Made by a program: the position numbers and the translations under genes. From NCBI GenBank assembly GCA_026214975.1, contig CM047809.1, forward strand, positions 30,167,977 through 30,231,976: DNA of 64,000 bases, in the 5' to 3' direction. Under the pieces are notes generated by a model. It ran no database searches and was not told the DNA's origin. It saw nothing but the letters and a program-made list of their open reading frames with translations. Below, piece by piece: positions 1 through 11,442 of this stretch. How positions within the stretch are numbered: position 1 is the stretch's first letter; each line of letters starts with the position of its first letter. This DNA comes from Gentiana macrophylla. Taxonomy: Eukaryota; Streptophyta; Magnoliopsida; Gentianales; Gentianaceae.

Positions 1-142
1 CGATAGTAAATTAGATCGCAAAATTCATATTTCCGCTATAGATCTTTATCCAGTCGAGATAAGAATGAATCTATGTAGGTTCTGGCTCGACCTGATCCAT
101 TCAAATCAGGTTTTCGGGTCGGCTTCAGATTCTGGCAACTCC

Positions 143-287
143 AACACGTAAATCGTAGGAACACATACATCACAATTAGATAGCTAATAAAGTAATTAGT
201 AATTAAGTTGCAAAAAGAAATGCTGGTTAAACACTATTTATCTTCTAGCAATAGCTTTTATGATAGTAATTAGTACATGATGTGTCG
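143..287 (+). repeat. Dispersed repeat segment X, copy 1
   Basis: This AT-rich stretch matches 38311-38497 and 54931-55195 in the same orientation. Shared landmarks are a 'cgtaggaac' word, 'catcacaattag', 'taataaagtaattagtaa' and, with the third copy only, 'tatcttctagcaatagct' followed by 'gatagtaattagtacatgat'. I do not recognise the family. No coding potential is seen. It probably belongs to an old LTR-like unit. Confidence 0.7.
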
Positions 288-307
288 ACAAAACCGAGAA
301 AATATAA

Positions 308-600
308 ATTCAGGTCACTGTAACACCCTTTATTTCATTTCAGGTCGTGTCAGATGTGACATTTTTTTTTTGAGTCCCCCGTGGAAATTTTCCCCCTCGC
401 CCCGTGGAAATTTCCCCCAGCCCGGGAAAATTTTCCCCTGATCCGGTTGAATTTTCCTCCAGCATGTGGAAATTTCCACGGGTTGGGGGAAATTTCCACG
501 GGGCGAAGGGGAAAATTTCCACGGGGAACTCAAAAAAAAAAATGTCAGGTCTGATCCGACCTGACATGAAATAAAAGGTGTTAAATAACCTGAAATTGTA
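308..600. mobile_element. Foldback (hairpin) element with ~130-bp inverted arms
   Basis: The left arm (about 308-440) and right arm (about 455-600) are near-perfect reverse complements. Both run from a TTCAGGT/AACACC edge through 'tttatttcat', a 'caggtc' palindrome and a run of T or A into GTGGAAATTTTCCCC blocks. The GGAAATTTCC blocks are themselves palindromic, so the hairpin holds smaller hairpins. Two short open frames here only read through the inverted repeat and are not genes. The structure fits a foldback or MITE-like element. No clear target duplication was found. Confidence 0.75.
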
Positions 601-1334
601 TTTTCTCGACAAAACCTCTGTCCACTTCCATTTTTCTGGATGTGAGGATCAAACTCAATGTTCTTCCGTTGTCATTTCTTTTGAAGGGATGTTAAGGAGT
701 AGATTCATATTTATCCAAATGTAATTGGTGTGTGGCTGAGTATACCAACTACTAATGAGTATCTAGAATAGAAAGTACTAATGAGTATATCTAGAATAGA
801 TTGTGTGTAGGTGTATTTATTATTTCCATTGATGTAAGTCAACTTGATTATACATTTCATGATGTTTTATCTCTAATTGTCATTCGTTTATTAGTGTTTT
901 CGCATCAATTCGAGCAACTATTGTGATGATTTGATATCTTTTATACATAGTAAATATTATAAAAACCAATACTTTTGTCGATTATGTAGGCTTATTAGCC
1001 AAATTTTGTTATCGGATTTACGTGTGGAATTCTTGTGTTTTTGTTTTGCAGTACAGATATCGAAGTTCGGGAGCCTTGATTTTGGAGTGTCAAATTGTGG
1101 ATTTGATCGCGGTTCGATTCGATGTATTAAAGAGTGAGAAATCACTTTTTAAAGTTGTTGGCCGCCGCCAACATGACCTTGGCGAACGTCAATCCTATCC
1201 ACAGTCCACATTGAAGACATATGCTCTTGTACGCAGCCAACACTACTTGACGTCCGCCAATCATACTCTGGTGCCCGCCAACATTGAAGATCAAATCTGC
1301 TGCCATGCATTTAATGTCTGACATCTGCCCTAAC
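601..1334 (+). repeat. Old LTR-like repeat unit, left part
   Basis: No gene is seen. 735-840, with the doubled 'actaatgagtatctagaata' word, matches 54838-54930. 944-1060 ('tagtaaatattataaaaa' onward) loosely matches 38600-38710. 1141-1334 is rich in GCCGCCAAC/TTGGCG words and resembles the 'ggcattcgccacc' stretch near 39070. The unit appears to continue at 22263-22307 and 37068-38310 after the inserted elements. Confidence 0.5.
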
Positions 1335-3337
1335 TGTTAGGAAATCTACGCGGGAACGCATCGGAATTTAAAATTTATTTCCTTTTTAACTAGGATCGAC
1401 TTCTTTTAAGCAACAAGTTAAAAGAAGTAGACGTAGAATATACCTTGGATGATCTAAAATAGATCGTCGCTTTATCTACAGTTATAGTTTCTGTACGAAG
1501 CCGCCTAAGTGTTTGGCCTCTACCGTTGATCCATACGAACAACCTGCCGGAATCCACCATTGGATTGCTACCGGAAAAAGTCAGCTGCCAGGACGCCTTT
1601 TTCTTTCTCCCAAATCTCTCTCTCAAGAAGCTCTCTTAAATTTCTAGTAGAAAATAAGACTTGTAATTGTGATACAAAAGATCTTGACACCCACCTCTTA
1701 TATAGATGGTGTCTGTGTCCCTATGCCCCAAAACTGATCGGGAAAAGCTTCCTTATGGATAGAGGAGAAAGAAAACCAATTTTCATTAAAATAAGAAAAA
1801 TAGATATCGTAGATTTATCTTATTAAATACTCAATATCTTATATTAAATATTTCCAAGATATATATTGCCAATATATAATATTTAATATATCTTTAATGT
1901 ATTACCATAATCAATTTGCACATGTGTGCAAATCTATACACATTAATATCTAATATTAATATATGATAATACTATTAATTAATTTGCAAAATCCATGGTC
2001 TCAGATAATCTTGTATTATCATCTCTTGCTAAAATGCTAAATAAAGCTATCTTTATAGACATAATTTCGACCCATGTGTCATAAATTGACATCCGGAATA
2101 TTCTTAATTAATTAATATAATACTATGATTGATTATTCACGAAATACATGTTTATCATATATACATATATATATTTTGACATATACACTAAAAATGTATA
2201 TTTAATTAATCAACATAATTAATATATTGTATTATATTTATTCATAATAAATAAATACCACCATATTAATTTATCACTATAACACTTTATAGTCGAGATA
2301 AAACTTTCCTTATTTGGTTATCGTTATAACCGCATTTTAACCCGGCTAGATGTTCTTATGTGTGTGACCCGATAGCCTTCCGAATATGTTGGCTGTAGGC
2401 ACAAAGTGCAATTATGAAAATGTCCTTCATACCTAACAATCATGGATAGCGTCTAGCAACACGTCCACGACCCCCAATAATTGAAAGAGTCAAATGCAAT
2501 GACTACTAGATTTCATGTGAAACGGTTACCATGTAAATAGTATCATATCGTTGTTACAATATCCATATGGTTGTACGTCGAGTGTCAAACATCAACGACT
2601 GTATCTTATAATTTGGATATCATACTCTCTCGAAGTAACATATTACTTCAACTTTGTAAAGATTCACGAGAATAAGACATTCCTTATAAGAAGGCCATTT
2701 CGGATATTTACTCCTAATCATAGGATACGCGATTTCCGGACGAGCAACATGAATCCTACGCAAGCTTCAGTATCACACCCAATCACTACCGCATTATCGC
2801 CCCATGGCTAGGGGAAACCTCAATAGTGTCAAAGTATGACAATTCACACCGTAATGCCATGAAGACTCCGGTCTAAGGATAATTACACAACCGCCACATA
2901 GTGTGACACTTAATAAAGTAAGTGGGTCAGTCTAACGTACGCATTCTCTAATACACGTCCACGTACAGTCCAAGTGTCTCTACACTTTTATAGATGAGAT
3001 CTATCCATATCTTCAATAAGATAGAAGACATATAATACGTGCTAGTCTAATCGTAGTCTTAATGTCCTGTTTAATAGCACATTCGACTAGGGACATTTAA
3101 GTATAACACCTTTTAAAGTGAGTCAAGATCTCATCAACCATAATCACTATTATGATTTCTCTTTCACAGTTTGACACTAAGGATGTATACAATCACAAAT
3201 CGGTTCATATAAACAAACATAATATATAATAACAGAAAAGCCATTTAATGTATGTATAAACATAAAGAAATAGTAGAAATGATCCGACCCGGTCGGATCC
3301 GGTCAAACCCGATTGGGTTTAGAACACTATTTCAAAA
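1335..3337 (-). repeat. 3' LTR of Copia element 1
   Basis: About 2.0 kb, starting TGTTAGG and ending near CACTATTTCA on the plus strand. From about 1889 onward it is closely similar to 18845-22262, including the long 'gatcatggatag...cacgtccacgacccccaat' stretch. A TATA-like box lies on the minus strand at 1697-1704. Next to its right end is a minus-strand polypurine tract (3338-3350, CCAAGTGAGAGATT on the minus strand), as expected before a 3' LTR. Confidence 0.75.
1697..1704 (-). promoter_or_regulatory. TATA-like box in the LTR of Copia element 1
   Basis: TATATAAG on the minus strand, inside the LTR and upstream of a 'gaggtgggtgtc' stretch. This is the usual placement of a Copia LTR promoter. 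Activity is inferred only. Confidence 0.45.
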
Positions 3338-4540
3338 ATCTCTCACTTGGCCTAAAACCAATCACTCGTATACACAATATCAAATTGAAACACAAGAATC
3401 TCATGCAATACTCGCAACCAACCCTATGCGTGAACAGATCACAATCCGTGGGGACTCAGACTATCTTTATATCATGGTCCAAATGACCAAGTCAAAAGGA
3501 ACCGCCTCAACACACACATGAATCTCTGACAAGACCTTCGTCCTTGCTTCAAGAAATGAATCCACCACTATTTCAGATATACAGTAAAGGTGGAAGAGCC
3601 ACACAAGGTTCAGGTTTAAATCTCTTAGATCCATGTACTGCTCCCGCTGCGCCTATAAGGCACTACTGTGTTTTGGCCTAGTTGTAGAATCTATAGTGAT
3701 CTCTAGCTAAGAACATTTCCAGCTCACTGTGTCACTTAATCAAAATGACCACAAACCCAGACTTTAGCTCCCACTATCTCCATAAGACTCTGGGTATACA
3801 TCTGTATATCTACGTTTATCGAATCCCAAGTTTCAATAAACCAGAACCCATCCTTAACACTTTTAGGGATATTCTCGACATATACCAGAATCATTTTCAA
3901 ACATGCTCATGAATTTTCATGAAGTATGAACATCTGGTTTAACTCACAACACTTATGATGGACCTTATTGCAGAAGTAAAGGGAATCTTCCATAAGTATC
4001 ATGTTTCAACTTATCTTTTAGGACTGACATCCTGTCATAGATAGATCTTGAGAATACCGGCTAGCAATATCTCTCGCTATGATCTATGCTAAACTCTTTT
4101 AGCATCCCATCTATCAGGGTGAACTGGGATGATTAAGCAATATCTAAATCTATCACTATAGATTCCTATTTCCAAAATAAGAACTTCCATTCATAGATCT
4201 TCGTAAAGACCTTAAACTACCAAACATTAATTGACTGTAACATGGGGTGTCGATTTTGAGAAGGATATCCGATACCTTGCTCAAAAACCTGTGACACTCC
4301 CACTAACCCTTCAGCACATAAGGCATTTCTCCCTCTTGATGAAATCAAACTCCTTTGATTTATCAATGCAAGGAACTTATATAGAGGAACTTGTTTGAGT
4401 CCATAAATGGATCTCATAAGCTTACATATCACGTTATCGTCTATGAACATCAAGCCATTGGCCTAACATTTTCAACACTATCATATAGCCATGATACGTA
4501 GCTACGACAAGCACTATCTGAATAGACTTAAGCATAGCCG
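3338..4540 (-). pseudogene. Copia pol remnant (reverse transcriptase region and 3' end)
   Basis: On the minus strand, 4380-4450 translates to a stretch containing CKLMRSIYGLKQ. This is the conserved 'KL..S.YGLKQ' block of Copia reverse transcriptase. The rest down to the polypurine tract is badly decayed, with stops in every frame, so only this block can be assigned safely. The Athila-like element at 4546 cuts the gene. Its upstream parts reappear beyond 14692. Confidence 0.65.
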
Positions 4541-4545
4541 GTAGC

Positions 4546-5980
4546 TGATCGCGTGCTAAGCACTTACTAGCAATAGGACTAGGTCTATCGTAGCAGAGTA
4601 CTGGCGAGTCAAGGTCGAATCTCACAGAGACTTGTAAGAACGTCTAATTATCAGGATTGAGTTGTCACAATAACGGTCTACGACCAACTAAATATATAGA
4701 CAGTAGTATTGGTGCCTCAAACTAACAAGAATATGCGAGTTCAACTAAGCAACAAGAGTTTCTAATGTATTAGTTCAATTATGAGTAATTAGTTATTCCC
4801 CCCACACATGCAACAGTCCTCCTCATTGGTGAATTTGTTCATTGTTTAGCTATGGGTACAACTCCTAACCCTATCTACTCCAATAATGGCAGTAGACAAT
4901 CTATACGCAAGCTACCCTCTTTAATTGGTCCGTAATAGCCCATACGCATAAAGAACTATAGCTGCCGATATTGAGTGTTACCTCATACCGCAAACCCGTC
5001 TAGACAGCTGTCGACACTGACCAGTACGTTCTTAGGGTCCATTCTAGATAATGTCCTAATTAACACTTCACTTGCGGTCTTTCATGTTAATTTATGATAA
5101 CATGCAAATAGTTGATCAGGCTAATAACATGTAAATTAAATCTATCGATCAACGTAGCTGGCGCCGATTATCATGAATTAGTAATTTACTAGTATCCGAT
5201 CTAGCGATATAGACCATCGCAGATCCAAGAACGCAACTACTATTTCATGATTTCTTCACCAACGAATCAGATCTATAACACATGGGGTAAAATAAACTAA
5301 CTACTACATAATTAAACTAAATAAGCAATTAAAACATACTAGTTGAATATAACAATGATAGATCTACATCTTGGAACAGATAGAAAATCATACCCTCGAA
5401 GACGAGCGTAGATCTCCTTCGGATATCTCCCTAGGCGGCGACTCCGTCGTTTCTCCGATCAGATAAAATAAATAAAATAAAGAACAAGAACTTTTATTGC
5501 ATAATTTCCTTGAATAATTTGAGTAGATTTTGTTTTGAGGCGAAGCCTCTTATTTATAGCTATCTAAACCGACTTAGAATCATCTAGTTTGACCCTTCGT
5601 CCAAGAAAACGCGTTTCGAAAGATTTTGGACCCTCGGTAAGTCGGCACCGCCCCTCGGGTTACCGAGGGTATTTTCGCCCTTTTTCTTCAGCCGACTTAA
5701 CTTGGATGCTTCTAGAATACCCTAGGCCCATTCCTTTCTTCAGTCCACTCTAGATTCGTCCATCATGCTCAGCCCAATATTTCGTATCCTGAAAATCATC
5801 AAATAATGCACGAAATAATATCGAAATAGGGGAAATAAACGCTAAGTGCAGATTTCTCTACTCACGAACCCGACATATGATATTCAACGTAAATGGTTCA
5901 TATTTATAGGTTGAAACAACTATTTTTAGCTCATAATGGATAGAATATTAATGCCGTATGATAGACTATTTTAACCGTCA
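4546..5980 (-). repeat. 3' LTR of the Athila-like element
   Basis: 1435 bp, matching 13256-14691 along its whole length. On the minus strand it begins TGACGGTTAAAATAG and ends GCACGCGATCA. The AT-rich promoter area has a minus-strand TATAAATA at 5551-5559. The two copies differ mostly by single substitutions plus a rearranged patch near 5000/13720. Confidence 0.93.
5551..5559 (-). promoter_or_regulatory. TATA-like box in Athila-like 3' LTR
   Basis: CTATAAATA on the minus strand, conserved at the same place in the other LTR (14272-14280). Confidence 0.45.
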
Positions 5981-5996
5981 TCAACTACCCCCCAGT
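5981..5996 (-). promoter_or_regulatory. Polypurine tract of the Athila-like element
   Basis: On the minus strand a G-rich tract, ACTGGGGGGTAGTTGA, directly precedes the TGACGG start of the 3' LTR. This is the expected primer position for plus-strand DNA synthesis. Confidence 0.8.
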
Positions 5997-7333
5997 AGCC
6001 TTATGCTCATCCACGAGCAGAGTATCAAGGAGGAATGTACCTCCAAGAACAATCTCCATCAACTACCACAAATTCAATAAATATTTCCGGCAGAAACATA
6101 CATCAAGACACAATCCATAAGCTCCCCATTAATCACCACTTATCGCGCATCAATGTGTCGTGTGATGAATCAGTCGTGATAGTGCGTTCGTGAGAAGAAT
6201 CAAGTTGTATTAACCACACAATCTTAACTTGCTTGCACATACACTCGCTCATCTTGCCTTTAGACTTGGTTACACAACATGGTACCGATATTGGTTCGGG
6301 CGGAATCGGGGACTGAGCATCGCTCTTAAGTCCTCGTTTGTTTCTTTTTATGCGAGGGTCGTGCCCTTTTTACACGAGTTCGCTTCCCTCACCGCCTTTA
6401 TATAATAATAATATTTTTTTTCTTTTTTTTTTTTTTTCATTTTTTCTCTCTTTTTTTTTCTCTCTTTCTCACAAGTCCGTTTATCCCGTTACCTTTAATC
6501 ATCCAAGTTGCTTCCTTGTCTTACAAAAATTTGTTGAAGTATATAAATGGACAAATAATGATTCCCGGTTAAAACAACTCATCATCTAACCTTAAACACT
6601 TCTCACTCAGATTATGTGCTCAAATATTGATTGCAATATAAGTTACTACTTCACGCAACATAAAACATGCTCGTTCTTCCATACTAAATTGAATATGATC
6701 TAACTCACTTCAATTCGAACTTGGGCTCCTTTTCTACCGATTCCTTACTCGAAAACGTGCAAATAGCAAGCTAAAAACAGTGTTAAAATTTCAAAAATAT
6801 TCCCTTTTTTCGACTACCCACTAAGACGCCTTACTTTCACACTTATTATAGACATTGTCCCCAATGACTAATAATAAAGAGAAGAAAAAGTACTTAGCTC
6901 TGGAAATATCGGCTGAGTCAAAATGAATCCCGGAGCGTAATCGTTAGCTCCTAGGTCATTCCTCTTCCAAGTTATTACTTGCTTTCCAAAAATCTTCCAA
7001 AAACTGTGAGTAACATGCGAAGGGCAACAAGAAAATAAAGTGGCAGTAATTGTGCATACCAGAGGAATGCGCAAAAATAGTGTAAGCCATTTTATTCCGT
7101 TATTGGCCTAAGCAAGACGCGAAAACTTTTACGAGGGTTTCACATGAGAATCATGAAGGAAAAAACCACATATATCTCTAGTCAGGTGACTGAAGATATA
7201 TGTGATGAAAAAAACCTTGCGATTATCATGCTACTTTATTGACTCAAAACAAAATAAATAAAAGCAATAAATAAGGGTTTAGAAATAGTTCTGAGTTTAT
7301 AGTCGTCAGATCGACTGTACTAATAGGGCTCCT
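5997..7333 (-). other. 3' non-coding region of the Athila-like element
   Basis: About 1.3 kb between the integrase end and the polypurine tract, where some Athila relatives carry an env-like gene. Only short unrelated frames occur here, so no env is supported. A long T-rich tract lies at 6413-6470. The start of this region resembles 62204-62300 beside the second Athila-like LTR, including the 'tgctc..cc.cgagca' word. Confidence 0.7.
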
Positions 7334-8437
7334 TCATTCATATTTTGGCTCCTCTAACACAAAGAATTCCAATTCAGGGTTATAATTATGCTCTCGGTAA
7401 TGTTTCAGCATGTGGCCATTAACTGTGAAAGTTTGCCCAGAGTGCTCATTTCTAACTTCACATGCACCTGAATTGTAGACTTTCGTGACTACATGTGGTC
7501 CATACCATCTAGACTTCAACTTCTTAGGAAAAAGACGAAGACGTGAATTGTACACCAGCACTTTGTCTCCCACTTGGAATGTGCGGTTCAGAATCTTCTT
7601 ATCATGCAAGTGTTTCGTTCTTTCCTTGTAAATCCTTGCATTCTCATACGCTTGAAGTCTAAACTCTTCCAATTTATTCAACTCTAGCATTCTTTTTTAA
7701 CCGGCTAAATCTTCATCAATGTTTAGAAACCTCGTAGCCCATAGTGCTCGGTGCTCGAGTTCTACCGGTAAATGGCATGCTTTTCCAAACACTATCATAT
7801 ATGGTGACATCCCAATCGTGGTCCTATAAGCTGTTCTGTACGCCCAAAGAGCGTCATCTAATTTCAAAGACCAATCTTTCCTCGTGGGATTCACAGTCTT
7901 CTCTAAGATCCTCTTAATCTCTCTGTTCGTGACTTCTACTTGTCCACTTGTCTCGGGGTGATATGCTGCTGCAATCTTATGTCTAACCCCATATCTCATC
8001 ATTAACTTCTCAAACAACCTATTACAGAAATGACTCCATCCATCACTCATTATGGCTCTGGGCACACCAAACCTCGTCAAAATGTTTTTCTTAAGAAATC
8101 TCAGGACAACCCTGGCATCATAAGTAGGTGAAGCTACTGCTTCCACCCATTTGGAAACATAATTGACTGCTACCAGGATGTAACGATTTGATTCTGACGA
8201 TGTGAATGGTCCCACAAAATCAATTCCCCAAACATCAAATACTTCCACTTCTAAGATACTCTGCAGTGGCATCTCATTCCGCCTAGAAATATGACCAGTC
8301 ATTTGGCAGGAATGGCAGGATCTTGTAAACTCGTAAGCAGATTTATGAATTGTCGGCCAATAGAATCCACACCGCAGCATCTTCATTGTCTTGTCTTGTC
8401 TCGTCCATAGTGACCTCCAAATTTCTTCGCATGACAC
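7334..8437 (-). pseudogene. Integrase of the Athila-like element (one nonsense mutation, 5-bp duplication at the start)
   Basis: The minus-strand frame holds the CHSC half of the HHCC zinc finger near 8310. The DDE catalytic residues are visible: D in [10 protein letters not shown] in IMSDGWSHF and E in [12 protein letters not shown]. The C-terminal domain follows (KLKSRWYGPHVVTKV). A TAA at 7697-7699 interrupts the frame just before the C-terminal 118 residues, which continue in the same frame. The histidines of the zinc finger ([13 protein letters not shown]) lie in the upstream frame. The shift between frames comes from an extra 5-bp copy in a TTGTC run at about 8386-8400. The catalytic triad is intact, but the protein cannot be made whole. 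Confidence 0.92.
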
Positions 8438-9783
8438 ATGTGCAAAATACTTGGAATCTCATCATCATGGACGCATCTCCTAAGAATGGCATCAGGGCAC
8501 AATTTGTATAGGTAGGGATCATCCCAATGATAATACTTCAGATATATGAAGAACTTCTTCTTATCTGCACTCGTGAATTCTGGTGATAGGTACTTCCCTG
8601 CTAAGTAATTGACAATGTCTACAAACCAAGGGTATACCTTGCCCACTCTTGATGTACGATATCGGGTCTGAGATTCTACTCGAGCTACCACTGAGACGGA
8701 AAAAAGTTGTTCATCAGAAAAACTTTCCTTGATCTCAGTCGGTTGCTCTTTTTCTAGCAAAGTTAACCTCGACAGGTGATCAGCCACCTGCTTCTCAGAT
8801 CCCTTTTTATCTTTGATCTCCACATCAAACTCTTGTAAGAGTAGAATCCATCTTAATAATCTTGGCTTGGAGTCTTGCTTGGTCAGAAGGTACTTCAAAT
8901 CTGCATGGTCAGTGAATACAGTGACTTTCAATCCTATCAGATAAGGTCGAAACTTGTCAAATGCAAAGATGACAGCTAAGAGTTCCTTCTCCGTAGTCGC
9001 ATAATTCCTCTGGGCACTGTTAAGGGTAGGACTGGCATAATAAATAGGCTTAAAGATTCTATCCTCCCTTTGTCCCAGGGCTGCTCCAACTGCCGTGTCG
9101 CTTGTTGCACACATAAGCTCAAAAGGTTTGTTCCAATCTGGGGATACCAGAATTGGGGCGGTTATAAGCATTCGCTTCAATGTGTTGAATTCCTTCTTGC
9201 ACTCTTCTCCAAATACAAAAGGTACATCCTTTGCAAGTAATTCAGTCAAAGGTCTAGAAACTTTAGAGAAGTCCTTAATAAACCTCCAATAAAATCCTGC
9301 GTGGCCAAGAAAGGCTCGCAACGTCTTTAAGTTCGTTGGATGGGGCAACTTCTCTATCACCTCTATCTTTGCTCTATCAACTTCCATTCCTTTCTTTGAA
9401 ATTCTATGTCCCAACACTATTCCTTCTGTAACCATGAAATGACATTTTTCCCAGTTAAGTACAAGGTTGGTCTCTTCACATCTTTTCAACACTTTACTCA
9501 TATTGTCCAAGCATTTATCAAAGCTATCTCCAAATACAGAGAAATCATCCATGAAGATCTCTAGAAAATCTTCCACCATGTCCGCAAATAATGACATCAT
9601 GCACCTTTGGAATGTTGCTGGTGCATTACATAGCCCAAAAGGCATGCGATTGTACACAAATGTTCCATATGGACATGTGGAAGTTGTTTTCTCACGGTCC
9701 TCGGGGGAAATATGGATATGATAATAACCAGAATATCCATCTAAGAAACAATAAAATGCATGACCGCTTAATCTTTCCAACAT
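8383..9783 (-). pseudogene. Reverse transcriptase and RNase H of the Athila-like element
   Basis: 466-residue frame. The RT palm has [16 protein letters not shown] and [10 protein letters not shown], the FMDD form of the YxDD catalytic box used by Athila relatives. The thumb, connection and RNase H follow, with [11 protein letters not shown] and [11 protein letters not shown], then a linker into the integrase zinc finger. The first RNase H catalytic aspartate appears lost: the usual D position in the block before VGAALGQR reads CATSD, with alanine in place of aspartate. The frame lacks the RT fingers, which lie in the next frame upstream because of a 1-nt deletion at the G run 9801-9804. Confidence 0.93.
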
Positions 9784-10139
9784 TTGATCAATGAATGGTA
9801 GGGGAAATGATCTTTATGAGTGGCATCATTCAGTTTCCTGAAGTCTATGCAAACTCGATGTCCAGTAATTAATCTCATAGGGATTAGCTCATCAAACTCA
9901 TTAGGTTGTACAGTGAATCCTCCTTTCTTGGGCATCACATGAATCGGGCTTACCCATGCACTGTCTGCAATTGGGAAAATGATTCCCATCTCCAACATCT
10001 TTATGATTTCTTCCTTAACAACATCCTTCAGCTGTGGTGTCAACCTCCTCTGAGGTTGTGCTACCGCTTTCTTCTCCGGGTCTACAGAGATCTTATGCAT
10101 GCACACTGATGGGCTTATTCCTCTAATATCTGCAATCAT
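9768..10139 (-). pseudogene. Reverse transcriptase N-terminal part
   Basis: 123-residue frame with the RT finger motifs: WVSPIHVMPKKGG, GHRVCIDFRKLNDAT and HKDHFP. After that point the reading shifts out of the RT frame at the G run 9801-9804, and the RT continues in the 8383-9783 frame. Just upstream, VLREHKGALGW can be read on the minus strand at 10140-10175 in the same family pattern, so the pol gene started further upstream than this ATG. Confidence 0.9.
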
Positions 10140-10497
10140 CCATCCAAGTGCTCCCTTGTGCTCTCTCAGTACTCTTAACAGTTTCTCCTCCTCTAAAAGT
10201 GATAATGATGCTGAAATTATAAGGGGAGAGTATCATCTTGTAAGTACACGTACTTCAGGTGAGAAGGCAAAGGTTTTAATGTTAAGTTCCTTGGTGGCTC
10301 TTCTAACGATGATCTTAACAACTTACCAGTCAATTGCAAATCAAAGAACTTGTGTCATGAAGGCCTATGAATGGTTCCTCCTAAATCCACAGAGGATATA
10401 AGCTCTATTTCTTGCACTTGACCTTTACGACACCCAGGCCAGGTTTCCTCATAATTTTCTTTATCCTTCAGGAGTAAAGTTTCTGATACTTCAGGGT
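10140..10497 (-). pseudogene. Linker between protease and reverse transcriptase
   Basis: A decayed minus-strand stretch joining the protease frame to the RT frame. Only the part next to 10140 is recognisable (HKGALGWMIADI). The rest has stops in each frame and no motif I can name. Confidence 0.5.
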
Positions 10498-11442
10498 CTA
10501 GTGCCACTTACTGATATAATTCCAAATAAGTTCGTCTATGGCATCTAGCATGTAGCATGCTTCTCCTTCATCTTTAGCATATCTCATTGAGTTCATCATA
10601 TTGAACACTACCTTGTCCTCATTCACTCTCAGAATCAGCTCACCCTTATGAACATCTATTAATGTTTTACTCGTAGCTAGGAAAGGTCTTCCTAAGATCA
10701 ATGGAACTTCATGGTTTGCTTCCATGTCTAGTACCACAAAGTCTACAGAGAATACAAACTTATCAACTTTCACCAAAACATCCTCCTCCACTCCACAAGG
10801 TTGCTTCATAGACCTCTCTGCTAATTGAAGGGTTATAGACATTTCATTCAACTCATTCCTGCCTAATTTATGAAAGATGGAGAGTGGCATCAGATTGACA
10901 CTGGCTCCAAGATCACATAATGCTTTGTTTAGGCTTACTCCTCCAATTATGCATGGTATGGGGAAGCTCCTAGGATCTTTACACTTAGGAGGCAGTTTGC
11001 GTTGCAAAACTGCCGAGCATTCCTCGTTCAGGCAAATGGTTTCAAGGTCCAACAATTTCCTCTTGGTAGAGATGGTTTCTTTCAAGAATTTTGCATACTT
11101 TGGCATTCCGTCCAGAGCTTCTACCAAAGGTATATTCACTTGCAACTTTTTAAACATCTCTATAAACTTTTTATAACGCGCATCATCATTATTCGGCTTA
11201 TATTTCCTAGGGGGATAAGGTAAAGTAGCAGGATTAATAGTTACAGTTCGTGAAGACTTACCTGTTGACTGCTGCTGCTCTGCCTGCTTGTCTGCTGCAT
11301 TTTCAGACTCCCGGTTTACCGGAGTATTGTCCCGGGTTACCGGCCCCTCTTTTTCTCCAGATTCTGCTGCGCTTTCTTTCTTGACGCTTTTTTTGATTCT
11401 TCCCGGGCGGTTGGTATAACTGGGTCCAGCGCCTCCTTCCAC
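10498..11442 (-). pseudogene. Gag C-terminal part and aspartic protease of the Athila-like element
   Basis: 314-residue frame. The first ~100 residues are polar and low in complexity. The protease core follows with ALCDLGASVNLMP, where DLGAS is the active-site box. Further on are VPLILGRPFLAT and LIDVHKGELILRV, blocks typical of Athila proteases. The frame overlaps 11303-11800, which carries gag sequence in another phase, so a frameshift separates the two. Confidence 0.88.

Noticed and set aside
330..612. Overlapping minus-strand frames in the first 600 bp
   Set aside because: They read through the foldback hairpin; no protein signature.
5997..7333. Possible env-like gene of the Athila-like element
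   Set aside because: Only short frames, no signal peptide or transmembrane pattern; the region is non-coding.
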